A DNA stretch of 64,000 bases from JABDQA01 sp963824415 (GCA_963824415.1 CAWGPM010000001.1:331320-395319); one strand, 5' to 3'; counted from the first letter of the stretch, positions 52,273-60,193 are shown. Notes: generated from the letters alone by a model not told the origin. Numbers and translations are program-made.

Positions 52273-52743
52273 TCAAGAGAGCAAACGGTCCCAGTCCAGT
52301 TGGGCAAAACTGTTGTGCAGCAGGTGGTCGTCATCGACAAGGCTGATCTGCAGGCTTGAAAAGCTTGCTTCAGCGGCCGGAATTACCAGATCCGGGGGTG
52401 TTGTCAGATCATTTTTTCCGATGACCAGCAGCGTTTCCGGCGAAACTTTTTCTTTCGGCGGCCGATACTCATGAAAATTCAGGGCCGGTGCAAGCAGCAC
52501 CAGGCGCCTTATCCGCTCAGGCATCTCTGAGGCCAGGCAGGCGGCCATCAAGCCGCCGAAACTGGATCCGATGAGGATCAAATCATCTCGATCCGAGACG
52601 ATTTCCCGCAGCGCATCGAGGCGCTGTCCAAGTGTCCCGTCAAAATCAGGACGCTCGACATCGGGGTAGTGTTCGAAGAAAAATCGACCTTTGGTTCCCA
52701 TTCCAGAGGAATCGAGACCGTGAAGAAACAGTTTCGTCGTCAT
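52273..52743 (-). CDS. YqiA-like alpha/beta hydrolase
   Basis: The product is 156 aa, a small alpha/beta hydrolase. It has LFLHGLDSSGMGTKG, the nucleophile elbow LIGSSFGGLMAACLA, and a C-terminal His in VDDDHLLHNS. The size fits YqiA/UPF0227-type esterases. The natural substrate is unknown. Confidence 0.82.
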   Translation of the reverse strand: MTTKLFLHGLDSSGMGTKGRFFFEHYPDVERPDFDGTLGQRLDALREIVSDRDDLILIGSSFGGLMAACLASEMPERIRRLVLLAPALNFHEYRPPKEKVSPETLLVIGKNDLTTPPDLVIPAAEASFSSLQISLVDDDHLLHNSFAQLDWDRLLS

Positions 52744-52822
52744 ATTGATTGGTATGCTGGCGGAGTTGGTTGTTCTCTTGCTCGGAGAGGCTCAGAAAAC
52801 CAGAGGAAAATCCCGATGTAAA

Positions 52823-52858
52823 GAAAAAGGGGGAAGGGCCCGGTTATGCCCTTCCCCC
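52823..52858 (-). terminator. Terminator of hsp20
   Basis: A perfect 11-bp stem (GGGGGAAGGGC with GCCCTTCCCCC) is followed on the minus strand by TTTTTCTTT. It ends the small heat-shock gene. Confidence 0.9.
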
Positions 52859-52886
52859 TCTGAGGAGGATGGAGTGTTACGTGTTG

Positions 52887-53327
52887 CTAGTTGATGGTTA
52901 TCTGTTTTACTTTCTGCTCTTCCGGTTTTGACACTTTCAATGTCAATACACCATTTTTGTAGACCGCCTCGATCTGTTCATCGCTTACTTCAAAGGGCAG
53001 TTTGAAGGTGCGCTCGAACCTGCCGATACGCCGTTCTCTGCGGTAGTTGCCATTTTCTTTTGATTCCTGGTCTCGGACATGTTCACCACCCAGGGTCAGC
53101 AGTCGGCCCTGGACATCTACTTTGATGTCCTCTTTATCCAGGCCCGGCAGCTCTGCTTCGATGAGCAGCATTTCATCTTTTTCATAGATGTCTACCGCCG
53201 GCTGCAGTCCATTTCCATTGCCCGGTTCAAAGACCTGATTGAACGGTGCAAAGAAATCTTCAAAGAGATTTAGCGTGTTTCGATACGGCTTCATTCTAAA
53301 TCTTGGGGTGTAGGTTGTCAGTTGCAT
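52887..53327 (-). CDS. Small heat shock protein, Hsp20/alpha-crystallin family
   Basis: The product is 146 aa. The alpha-crystallin domain covers about 45-135 (VDIYEKDEMLLIEAELPGLD, IKVDVQGRLLTLGGEH, YRRERRIGRFERTFKLPFEV, YKNGVLTLKVSK). It is an ATP-independent holdase. AGGAGAG precedes the ATG. A TTGACA (minus strand, near 53442) may be its -35. The divergent neighbour is a ribbon-helix-helix-like protein. Confidence 0.95.
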   Translation of the reverse strand: MQLTTYTPRFRMKPYRNTLNLFEDFFAPFNQVFEPGNGNGLQPAVDIYEKDEMLLIEAELPGLDKEDIKVDVQGRLLTLGGEHVRDQESKENGNYRRERRIGRFERTFKLPFEVSDEQIEAVYKNGVLTLKVSKPEEQKVKQITIN

Positions 53328-53451
53328 GTTACTCTCCTTTTAGTTGTTTGGGGTTGGTTCTGTTTTGCTTTTGTTTCACTGTTTCTCGACTTTTTAGTTT
53401 ACCTTTGTGACTTAAATGGTAATAATAAAATCAGGCATGTCAATAAAATTA

Positions 53452-53486
53452 ATGTTACTTTTTTACATATAATATAAAAGTAACAT
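53452..53486 (+). promoter_or_regulatory. Promoter with 11-bp inverted repeat around a consensus -10
   Basis: Arms ATGTTACTTTT (53452-53462) and AAAAGTAACAT (53476-53486) exactly flank a perfect -10 TATAAT at 53468-53473. The layout is that of an operator that blocks polymerase. It lies just upstream of the gene at 53514, between it and divergent hsp20. Confidence 0.7.
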
Positions 53487-53513
53487 AAACTATTTCTTGC
53501 AACGGAGATAGAT

Positions 53514-54104
53514 ATGCGAAATCAAAAAGGATCATTTGAATTCGTGATGGTTTCAGAAACCTATTCTGCTGATTTAAAAGGACGCCAGTCGGTACGGACG
53601 ACCTTTAAACTGCCACCGCGCTGTATCGATGCACTTTCGCTTCTGGCAGCGCAATTGGGCATTAAACAGAAGTCCATCTTTGATCATCTGGTTGATGATA
53701 CCCGTGTCCTGCAGGCCCTGGCGCGTGAATTTGAGCAGCGCCAGCCCGCCGACCAGAACCGGGTGGCGAAAACCTATGTTATCTCCAGAAAAACCCTTGA
53801 AAACCTGGAGCAGGTATCGAAGCGGTTTCAAACCCCTCGGGATGCCCTGGTTGAATTTTCTATTGAGCGCATCATGCCGCTGCTGCAGGAAGAAAAAAAC
53901 AAGCACAAGAACCGCAAAAAACTGCGCTCCGGCCTCGATCGATTTCTCCAGGAAGGCCGCGCTCTGCTGAAAGAGGCCGATAAGCTGCTGGATCGTGACG
54001 ATCCTGCCTTTCAACGGATCTATCAGATGGTGGGTGCGGTAAGCGGGGGCCGTGACGAGATAGAAGCCATCATAGAAAAGGGTCAAGGTCTCGAAGAGTT
54101 CTGA
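53514..54104 (+). CDS. Putative tandem ribbon-helix-helix DNA-binding protein
   Basis: The product is 196 aa. Two similar strand-helix-helix units are visible. The first is at about 26-62 (VRTTFKLPPRCIDALSLLA, then LGIKQKSIFDHLVDD). The second is at about 85-123 (AKTYVISRKTLENLEQVSK, then FQTPRDALVEFSIERI). A basic linker (NKHKNRKKLRSGLDR) and a helical C-terminus follow. Each unit looks like half of an RHH dimer. GGAG precedes the ATG. A palindrome surrounds its own -10 box, which suggests autoregulation. The fold assignment is inference from pattern. Confidence 0.6.
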   Translation: MRNQKGSFEFVMVSETYSADLKGRQSVRTTFKLPPRCIDALSLLAAQLGIKQKSIFDHLVDDTRVLQALAREFEQRQPADQNRVAKTYVISRKTLENLEQVSKRFQTPRDALVEFSIERIMPLLQEEKNKHKNRKKLRSGLDRFLQEGRALLKEADKLLDRDDPAFQRIYQMVGAVSGGRDEIEAIIEKGQGLEEF

Positions 54105-54251
54105 GCTCGACCGGCCCAGAACATTTCGCTGTCTCCACACAGGGCTTCTTCCTCCAGTTGCACGGTTTCATCCTTGAGCCGCATCGGCTATAATTGTCTT
54201 CCAAGAGCAAGGGCTGGTTGCCAATTTTCACTGGCCAATTCGCTGGTAATC

Positions 54252-54262
54252 TGGTAATACCA
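54252..54262. promoter_or_regulatory. GntR/FadR-type operator candidate upstream of mdh
   Basis: TGGTAATACCA fits the TGGT-N3-ACCA consensus of FadR-subfamily GntR regulators (PdhR, LldR, GlcC). A consensus -10 TATAAT lies upstream at 54189-54194, so the site would sit downstream of the transcription start. Short motif, so chance is possible. Confidence 0.4.
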
Positions 54263-54384
54263 AGCAGGTTAAAAGCTGCCGAACCATTTGATGTCGATCT
54301 GAATGTGTCTGATCAGATGGATTCGCCTTGTCCGCATGCAGAAACAAACTCTGTAAACAAATACTGTTATCAAGGAGGAAGATG

Positions 54385-55362
54385 ATGAAAGCACCCGTAC
54401 GTGTAGCTGTCACCGGAGCGGCCGGTCAGATTGCCTATTCCCTTATTTTTCGTATAGCCCATGGCGATATGCTCGGACCAGATCAGCCGGTTATTATACA
54501 GCTGCTCGAGATACCGCCGGCCATGGATGCCCTGAACGGGGTTGTCATGGAACTCAATGACTGTGCCTTTCCTCTGGTGGCGGACATCATCACCACCGAT
54601 GACCCCACTGTTGCGTTCAAAGATATTGAATATGGCTTTCTGGTTGGCGCCCGGCCACGTGGTCCGGGAATGGAGCGTGCCGACCTGCTCGAAGCCAATG
54701 CCAAGATCTTCTCGGTGCAGGGCAAGGCCTTGAATGACAACGCCAATAAAAATGTCAAGATCCTGGTGGTCGGCAATCCCGCCAACACCAACGCCCTGAT
54801 CACCCTGAAAAATGCACCTGATCTGAATCCGAAGAATATCACTTCAATGATGCGGCTCGATCACAATCGGTCACTTTCCCAGATCGCCGAAAAGACCGGC
54901 AGCCACAGCACCAAAATCGAGCAGATGGTAGTCTGGGGCAACCATTCCGCCACCCAGTACCCGGACATCAGTTATGCCACCGTTGAGGGTGCTCCGGTAA
55001 AGGAAAAGGTTGATAACGACTGGTATGTTGACACTTTTATTCCAACCGTCCAGCAGCGCGGTGCGGCAATCATCAAGGCCCGCGGCGCCTCCAGTGCTGC
55101 CTCTGCCGCTTCTGCCGCAATTGACCATATGCGGGACTGGGCAAAGGGCAGTTCCGGTTCCTGGGTCAGCATGGGCGTCTATTCGGCCGGCAACCCATAC
55201 GGCATCGATGAAGACATCATGTACTCGTTTCCAATGACCACCGCCAATGGCGAGTGGACTATCGTCGAAGGGCTCGAAGTCAGCGACTTCAGCCGGACCA
55301 TGATGGGCAAGACCGAAGAGGAACTGGTCGGCGAGCGTCAGGCCATCGCCGATCTTCTCTAG
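54385..55362 (+). CDS. mdh: Malate dehydrogenase
   Basis: The product is 325 aa. It interconverts malate and oxaloacetate with NAD. It is of the cytosolic/type 2 branch: VRVAVTGAAGQIAYSLIFRI (Rossmann), QLLEIPPAMDALNGVVMELN, GARPRGPGMERADLLEANAK, VGNPANTNALI, MMRLDHNRSLSQIA (substrate Asp and Arg), and WGNHSATQYPD with the catalytic His. GGAGG is six bases before the ATG at 54385. Confidence 0.96.
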   Translation: MKAPVRVAVTGAAGQIAYSLIFRIAHGDMLGPDQPVIIQLLEIPPAMDALNGVVMELNDCAFPLVADIITTDDPTVAFKDIEYGFLVGARPRGPGMERADLLEANAKIFSVQGKALNDNANKNVKILVVGNPANTNALITLKNAPDLNPKNITSMMRLDHNRSLSQIAEKTGSHSTKIEQMVVWGNHSATQYPDISYATVEGAPVKEKVDNDWYVDTFIPTVQQRGAAIIKARGASSAASAASAAIDHMRDWAKGSSGSWVSMGVYSAGNPYGIDEDIMYSFPMTTANGEWTIVEGLEVSDFSRTMMGKTEEELVGERQAIADLL

Positions 55363-55389
55363 TACCAGCTGCAGTTCGATGCACTGAAA

Positions 55390-55424
55390 CCATGCAAAGG
55401 GAGCGCAAAACTTCCTTTGCATGG
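55390..55424 (+). terminator. Hairpin downstream of mdh
   Basis: A perfect 11-bp stem CCATGCAAAGG / CCTTTGCATGG encloses a 13-nt loop. The T-rich tract follows only after about 14 bases, so it is a weak or partial terminator. Confidence 0.5.
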
Positions 55425-55542
55425 GCTCAGCTCTGCCCGTTTTCTTTCCCCTTTGTTCTCTTTTTTTCCTGCGACGATTTTGTTAGGCTGGGTTTTTGTG
55501 AGACCAAGGTTTTTGAAAATGTAAGATATTCAGGAGGGCGCC

Positions 55543-56055
55543 ATGGCAACGATAGAAATCATCAGGGCTGACATCACCGTGCTCGAGGTCGATGCAATCG
55601 TCAACGCAGCCAATGCAACACTGCTTGGCGGAGGCGGTGTGGATGGCGCCATACATCGGGCGGCGGGACCGGGGCTGCTGGAGGAATGCAGGGGGATCGG
55701 AGGCTGTCCAACCGGTGAAGCCAGAATAACAAAAGGCTATAATCTGCCCGCCCTGCATGTGATTCACACGGTCGGGCCGATCTGGCATGGTGGCGGGGAA
55801 GACGAGCACCGGCTGCTGGGCTCATGTTATCGAAACAGCCTGGAACTGGCGGCCGCCAACCAGCTCACCTCCATTGCTTTTCCGGCAATCAGCTGCGGGG
55901 TGTATGGATTTCCGATTGGCGAGGCAGCGCTGATTGCGATCGGAGAAACAGGCAAATTTCTTCAGCGTAACGACTCGATCAGGCGATTGATCTTCGCCTG
56001 TTCAAATGCTCAGGTGCAGGAGGCGCTGCGCAGTGCCTACGAAGGGAGAAGCTGA
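55543..56055 (+). CDS. Macrodomain ADP-ribose hydrolase (YmdB-like)
   Basis: The product is 170 aa, a single macrodomain. ADP-ribose-binding motifs are IVNAANATLLGGGGVDGAIH, GGCPTGEARITKGYNLPA, HTVGPIW and FPAISCGVYGFP. Such proteins hydrolyse O-acetyl-ADP-ribose and remove ADP-ribose from proteins. AGGAGG precedes the ATG. The sirtuin gene begins right after its stop. Confidence 0.93.
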   Translation: MATIEIIRADITVLEVDAIVNAANATLLGGGGVDGAIHRAAGPGLLEECRGIGGCPTGEARITKGYNLPALHVIHTVGPIWHGGGEDEHRLLGSCYRNSLELAAANQLTSIAFPAISCGVYGFPIGEAALIAIGETGKFLQRNDSIRRLIFACSNAQVQEALRSAYEGRS

Positions 56056-56056
56056 G

Positions 56057-56803
56057 GTGGACGATCTCCACCACTTCAGGCGCTGTCTCCAGTCCAGCCA
56101 GGCTATCGTCGGTTTTACCGGTGCCGGGATAAGTACCGAGGCAGGTATTTCTGATTATCGCAGTCAGGGCGGGATCTGGGAGAAATTCACCCCGGTATAT
56201 CTCAATGAATTCAAAGACGACCCCGACAAGCGGGTAATCTACTGGCAACGCAAAAAGGCGCTCTGGCAAAGCATAAAAAATGCGCAGCCAACAGCGGCCC
56301 ATCGTTTCTTTGTCGACCTGTACAGGCGGAACAAGCTGGCTGGGCTGATCACCCAGAACATTGACGGCCTGCATGAAAAAAGCGGGTTGCCAGCCGAATC
56401 GATCGTCAACCTGCATGGGACGACCCTGGAGATTGTCTGTCTGAAGTGTCAGGCAATTACTCCTGCCGAGCCATTGATGCAGCAGCTCGATCCGGAGCAG
56501 CCTCCGCGCTGCGAGTTTTGCAACGGCCTGCTCAAACCAAATACCATTTCCTTCGGCCAGCAACTGGTCGAGGCGGATCTTGTCCGTGCCGAACGACTGG
56601 CCCGGAGCTGTGATCTGATGATCGCGGCCGGATCCACCCTGCTGGTACAGCCGGCTGCATCATATCCCCTGATGGCCAGGGAGGCCGGCGCCAGGCTGGC
56701 CATTATCACCATGTCCGACACACCGCTGGATGGCTATGCCGACTTTGTCTTCCACCAGAAGCTGGGGGAATTCCTCGCAGCCCTTCAAAGGCAGAATTCT
56801 TGA
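56057..56803 (+). CDS. NAD-dependent protein deacylase (sirtuin)
   Basis: The product is 248 aa from GTG 56057, two bases after the macrodomain stop. NAD-binding GFTGAGISTEAGISDYRS, LITQNIDGLHEKSG, catalytic His in IVNLHGTTLEI, and a zinc site CLKC ... CEFC are present. AAGSTLLVQPAA and the C-terminal part complete the fold. The intact His and zinc site argue for a deacylase rather than a class M ADP-ribosyltransferase. Its product O-acetyl-ADP-ribose is a macrodomain substrate. Confidence 0.93.
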   Translation: MDDLHHFRRCLQSSQAIVGFTGAGISTEAGISDYRSQGGIWEKFTPVYLNEFKDDPDKRVIYWQRKKALWQSIKNAQPTAAHRFFVDLYRRNKLAGLITQNIDGLHEKSGLPAESIVNLHGTTLEIVCLKCQAITPAEPLMQQLDPEQPPRCEFCNGLLKPNTISFGQQLVEADLVRAERLARSCDLMIAAGSTLLVQPAASYPLMAREAGARLAIITMSDTPLDGYADFVFHQKLGEFLAALQRQNS

Positions 56804-56831
56804 TATTTTTACCATTAATCTGATATTCAGA

Positions 56832-57191
56832 TCAGCCGTCCAGATCCGACCAGACCGCCAGCTCATTGCCGGAAGGTTCGCTGAAATGAAATCGCCTTCC
56901 GCCTGGAAATGAGAAAATCGGCTTGAGGATCTTTCCGCCGAACCGTTCAACCTTCATAAGAGTCGCCTCCAGATTATCGCTGTAAAACACGAGCAGCACT
57001 CCTCCATCAGCACTGCGCGAATAATTTTCAGATCGATAAAAGCCGCCGTCCAGTATCTGATCTGAAAAGGCTGTGTAGTCTGGGCCAAAATCCTGGAACT
57101 GCCAACCAAAAACACCATGAAAAAAGGTCTTGGTCGCCACCAGGTCGGATGCGGGCAGCTCGACGTAGTTTAATTTCTCATGAATATTCAT
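56832..57191 (-). CDS. Glyoxalase/VOC superfamily protein
   Basis: The product is 119 aa from the ATG at 57191, which has GGAG upstream. Two beta-alpha-beta-beta-beta units are visible: LNYVELPASDLVATKTFFHG and VFGWQFQDFG in the first, LLVFYSDNLEATLMKVERFG and FSFPGGRRFHFSEPSGNELA in the second. Metal-binding residues may include His and Glu of these strands. Activity is unknown. Its start overlaps the stop of the upstream fragment by 4 bp. Confidence 0.82.
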   Translation of the reverse strand: MNIHEKLNYVELPASDLVATKTFFHGVFGWQFQDFGPDYTAFSDQILDGGFYRSENYSRSADGGVLLVFYSDNLEATLMKVERFGGKILKPIFSFPGGRRFHFSEPSGNELAVWSDLDG

Positions 57192-57442
57192 CGGCGGTCT
57201 CCGTGTGTTTGCCGGTGGACCTGGTCCGGGCAGTTGCGGTTTTTCCCAAGCTTGAAACATCCTTGGTTGTGTAAAGGTAATTGCACCGGAAACCAGCGCT
57301 CGAAGGCCTCATTTTTGGTTCTTGAAGCGCTGGTTTCCGGGGCAAAGAATGGTTTCACATTATGAAAAGAAAATCCCGAGCCGATTACCAGCGGGCCGCC
57401 GCCATGGGAGAGAAACAAGATCCGTGCAGTGTTCTTATTCAT
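57188..57442 (-). pseudogene. Truncated extradiol-dioxygenase-like fragment
   Basis: The 84-aa frame begins ARILFLSHGGGPLVIG, like the N-terminus of class III (LigB/DODA-type) extradiol dioxygenases, which are about 260 aa. After some 22 residues the resemblance stops and the rest is non-conserved, spanning a 15-bp inverted repeat. It may be the remnant of a gene interrupted by the repeat. The frame stays open and its stop overlaps the VOC gene start (ATGA), so it could act as a translational leader. Confidence 0.4.
57286..57340. repeat. 15-bp perfect inverted repeat
   Basis: CCGGAAACCAGCGCT (57286-57300) and AGCGCTGGTTTCCGG (57326-57340) are separated by 25 bp, inside the dioxygenase fragment. 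No T run follows. It may be a mobile palindrome or an RNA hairpin. Confidence 0.75.
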
Positions 57443-57534
57443 CTGCTGCTACCTATCTGGTGTAAGAGACGGTCCGTAAGGGTCGCTGATTGATCAGCAG
57501 AGCAGAGTAGAATGCCCATTATATATATTTGTAT

Positions 57535-58647
57535 CTATTTAGATTTTTTTAGATAATCTTCAAATCGCTGCAGGGCTTCGCCAAGATTTTTACGGCCAAA
57601 ACCGATGCGGAATGAATTGTAATTTTTGCCATACAGAGTGCCCGGCAGCAACAGCAGCCCACCGTTTTCCAGCAGGTCTGTGCAGAATCTGTCGACCGGC
57701 TCCTGGAGCAGGGCAGGGAAGGCGATGGGGCCGGCCTTGGGGCGATACCAGGAGAACCGCTCTGCATGGGCACCAAAGAAGTCGTCCAGGCGATCGAGGT
57801 TCTCCCGGATGAGCATACGGTTTCGCTCCTCGATCGCTGTGCCATTGCGCAAGGCAAGCGTTGCCAGGAACTCGGATGGCGCACTGTTGCAGATGGTCGT
57901 GTAATCCTTGAAGGCGGCAAGGTCATTAAAGAGTTTTACGTTGCTGGTCGCAACCCAGCCTATCCGCAGACCGGCGAGACCATAGCTCTTGGACATCACG
58001 CCAAGCGATACCGCCTGGTTGCTGAGCTCGACAGCAGCCGGTAAGCGGTCGGCAGGATCAAGCTCCAACCCACGATACACCTCATCCGAAAAGATAATGA
58101 ACCCATGCTGGTCGGCGAGTTGGGTCAGTTCGCGCATAAATGCAGACGAGGGCAGAAACCCGGTAGGGTTGTGGGGGAAATTGACCACCACTACTCTGGT
58201 GTCGGCTCTCAACAAAGTTTTCAGCATATCGATGTCGAGTTCCCACCCCTTGGCTGGATTACCTTCCCATGGAGAAACCTCGGCACCGATACTGCGGGCC
58301 ACCTCGCCTAGAGACTGGTAATAAGGCGCCTGCACGATAATATGATCACCGGGGCTGAGGGCCACATTCATGAAATTGAATATCGCTTCTTCGGCTCCCG
58401 TATGAACCAGAATCTGATTATGGTTCACCCGCTCATAGGTCGCCGCAATGGCTTGCCGCAGTTCGGGATTGCCCAACGAATCGGTGTAGCCCAGCCAGAG
58501 CGATTCAAGCCGTTCCGCCGATCCCGATTCAAGTGCGAGCAGTTCCTGAAGTTTCATACTTTCGCAATCCGAAGCGCAGAGCAGGCAGGGGGCGGAGAAT
58601 TCATGACTGGCAAAATATCGTTCAAGTTTAAATGGGGGCAGTTTCAT
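57535..58647 (-). CDS. Class I/II PLP-dependent aminotransferase
   Basis: The product is 370 aa. The PLP lysine is in VMSKSYGLAGLRIGW. VNFPHNPTGFLPS and FSDEVYRGLE are cofactor and substrate motifs. The N-terminal CASDCESMKLQELL is unusual in having two Cys. The subgroup resembles capreomycidine-synthase-like or general aspartate/aromatic aminotransferases; substrate unassigned. I use ATG 58647, since the 16 residues upstream are not conserved. Confidence 0.9.
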   Translation of the reverse strand: MKLPPFKLERYFASHEFSAPCLLCASDCESMKLQELLALESGSAERLESLWLGYTDSLGNPELRQAIAATYERVNHNQILVHTGAEEAIFNFMNVALSPGDHIIVQAPYYQSLGEVARSIGAEVSPWEGNPAKGWELDIDMLKTLLRADTRVVVVNFPHNPTGFLPSSAFMRELTQLADQHGFIIFSDEVYRGLELDPADRLPAAVELSNQAVSLGVMSKSYGLAGLRIGWVATSNVKLFNDLAAFKDYTTICNSAPSEFLATLALRNGTAIEERNRMLIRENLDRLDDFFGAHAERFSWYRPKAGPIAFPALLQEPVDRFCTDLLENGGLLLLPGTLYGKNYNSFRIGFGRKNLGEALQRFEDYLKKSK

Positions 58648-58683
58648 AGCATTTTTTATGTGATGAGCTGTACTTACTTTATG

Positions 58684-58826
58684 CGTACCTTGCAAAATTA
58701 GGATTTTGGTTCAAAATCAAGGCGCGTGTAAAAATTTTGACGCAACCATACAATTGATATTGAGAGGATAACATTTTTACACGCAACGCAGCATTTGGGC
58801 AAAAAGACAATTTTTCACGGTAGCCT
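58684..58826. repeat. Intergenic palindromic repeat, family A, copy 2
   Basis: 143 bp, the reverse complement of copy 1 at 4010 with scattered mismatches. It starts GTACCTTGCAAAATTAGGAT and ends in GGTAGCC. It lies between the aminotransferase and tag genes. Confidence 0.9.
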
Positions 58827-58856
58827 TATTTGTTCAGCTACAGGTGAGTCGGTACA

Positions 58857-59429
58857 TTAGGTGAGATCTATGATTTCCTTATGTCTAAAACATTGTGTGG
58901 TGTGGTCATTTACCATACCCACGGCCTGCATGAAAGCATAGCAGATCGTCGAACCTACGAAGTTGAAGCCTCGTTTTTTCAAGTCCTCGCTCAGGGTGTC
59001 TGAGAGTGCTGTTCTGGTTGGAATCACCTCCATGGAATTGAAGTTGTTCTGGATCGGAGTCCCATCGACGTATTGCCAGAGAAACGAGTCCAGCGAACCA
59101 TGTTCCCTGCAGATCTCAAGAACGGCCTGACTATTTCTAACCGCTGATTCGATCTTCAGGCGATTGCGCACAATGCCGGAATCGGTGAGCAGACGTTTTA
59201 CATCTTTTTCGGTGTAGCGGGCAATGCGCTCATAATCAAAGGTGTTGAACGCTTTTCGGTAGTTCTCCCGTTTCTTGAGAATCGTCAGCCAGCTCAGACC
59301 GGCCTGCGCTCCTTCCAGAATAAGAAACTCGAACAGGAGACGATCATCATGAACGGGAACCCCCCATTCTGTATCATGATAGGCAATGTAAAGAGGGTCG
59401 CTTCGGCACCAATCGCATCTGTGTATCAT
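58857..59429 (-). CDS. tag: DNA-3-methyladenine glycosylase I
   Basis: The product is 190 aa. Tag excises 3-methyladenine from alkylated DNA. Signatures are RCDWCRSDPLYIAYHDTEWG (zinc Cys and His), FEFLILEGAQAGLSWLTILK, RGFNFVGSTICYAFMQAVGM and the C-terminal zinc ligands in VNDHTTQCFRH. The start codon directly abuts family A repeat copy 3, whose end (CAAGGTACCC) supplies the only visible ribosome site. Copy 2 lies just after its stop. Confidence 0.95.
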   Translation of the reverse strand: MIHRCDWCRSDPLYIAYHDTEWGVPVHDDRLLFEFLILEGAQAGLSWLTILKKRENYRKAFNTFDYERIARYTEKDVKRLLTDSGIVRNRLKIESAVRNSQAVLEICREHGSLDSFLWQYVDGTPIQNNFNSMEVIPTRTALSDTLSEDLKKRGFNFVGSTICYAFMQAVGMVNDHTTQCFRHKEIIDLT

Positions 59430-59574
59430 GGGTACCTTGAAAAATTAAGATTTTGGTTCAAAATCAAGGCGCGTGTGAAAATTTTGCCGCAGGCATATAA
59501 TTGAAATTCCGAGGATAAAATTTTTACACGCAACGCAGCGTTTGGGCAAAAAGACAATTTTTTCAAGGTAGCCT
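59430..59574. repeat. Intergenic palindromic repeat, family A, copy 3
   Basis: 145 bp, same orientation as copy 2 and opposite to copy 1. It begins one base from the tag ATG (GGGTACCTTGAAAAATTAAG) and ends TTTCAAGGTAGCCT. It therefore forms the whole proximal 5' region of tag. Confidence 0.92.
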
Positions 59575-59709
59575 CATTATTTATCTGATTTCACCTCTTA
59601 AATACGCTGTGAAAGAAAAAGAAAAGCCGTTAAGAAGAATCATCTCGGGGATATACGAAGTTTTCACAAATCGCTATGGGATTAGCATTTTTCAAAAGTG
59701 ATAATCAAC

Positions 59710-59820
59710 CTGAATATTTCACGAGTTGAGACGGCCTGCAAGCCAAGGAGACTTGGGGAAGGCTATATGCGTAAGGCCTTCCCCAAAAGCGACGCGGGAT
59801 AGCAGGCCGTGTCGACTCGC
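59710..59820. repeat. Intergenic palindromic repeat, family B, copy 2
   Basis: About 111 bp, inverted relative to copy 1 at 19917. It shares TCACGAGTTGAGACGG, AAGGCTATATGC and GCGACGCGGGATAGCAGGC. The terminal inverted repeat is less perfect than in copy 1. Confidence 0.85.
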
Positions 59821-60150
59821 CCGAAGGGTGGAAATGCTGTCTTTTCATCATTGATTCTAAAGGGTACAATCTGTGTTGTTCGCATAATTGTGTAACTTTA
59901 GAACAAACTTTTGATATTGTTCAAATAATAATAGTCTTCGTTGTTTTTCCATGAAATATTCAGGCTAAATGTTCTTGTCGCTGTCCTCTTATGAAAAGAT
60001 AGTGATCAGGATTGTGAGTATCGTACTGCGTACAGATATTAGTTACAAACAGACCTGAAAGCAAATTGCAGGCTACGCTGAGGCGCAGATGCTCTAGAGC
60101 GTGGAAGGAAAATGAGAAGGCCTAAGCAATTAGGTAACTACAAAACGCAA
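59821..60150. other. Non-coding region between repeat B and rRNA terminator
   Basis: 330 bp, AT-rich in its first half. I see no gene, tRNA or clear promoter. Confidence 0.5.
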
Positions 60151-60184
60151 AAAACCCCCAGGCTCAGCTGAACCTGGGGGTTTT
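60151..60184 (-). terminator. Terminator of the rRNA operon
   Basis: AAAACCCCCAGG and CCTGGGGGTTTT form a 12-bp stem with a 10-nt loop. On the minus strand a T6 run follows. It lies directly after 5S rRNA. Confidence 0.93.
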
Positions 60185-60193
60185 AAAAAGAGC

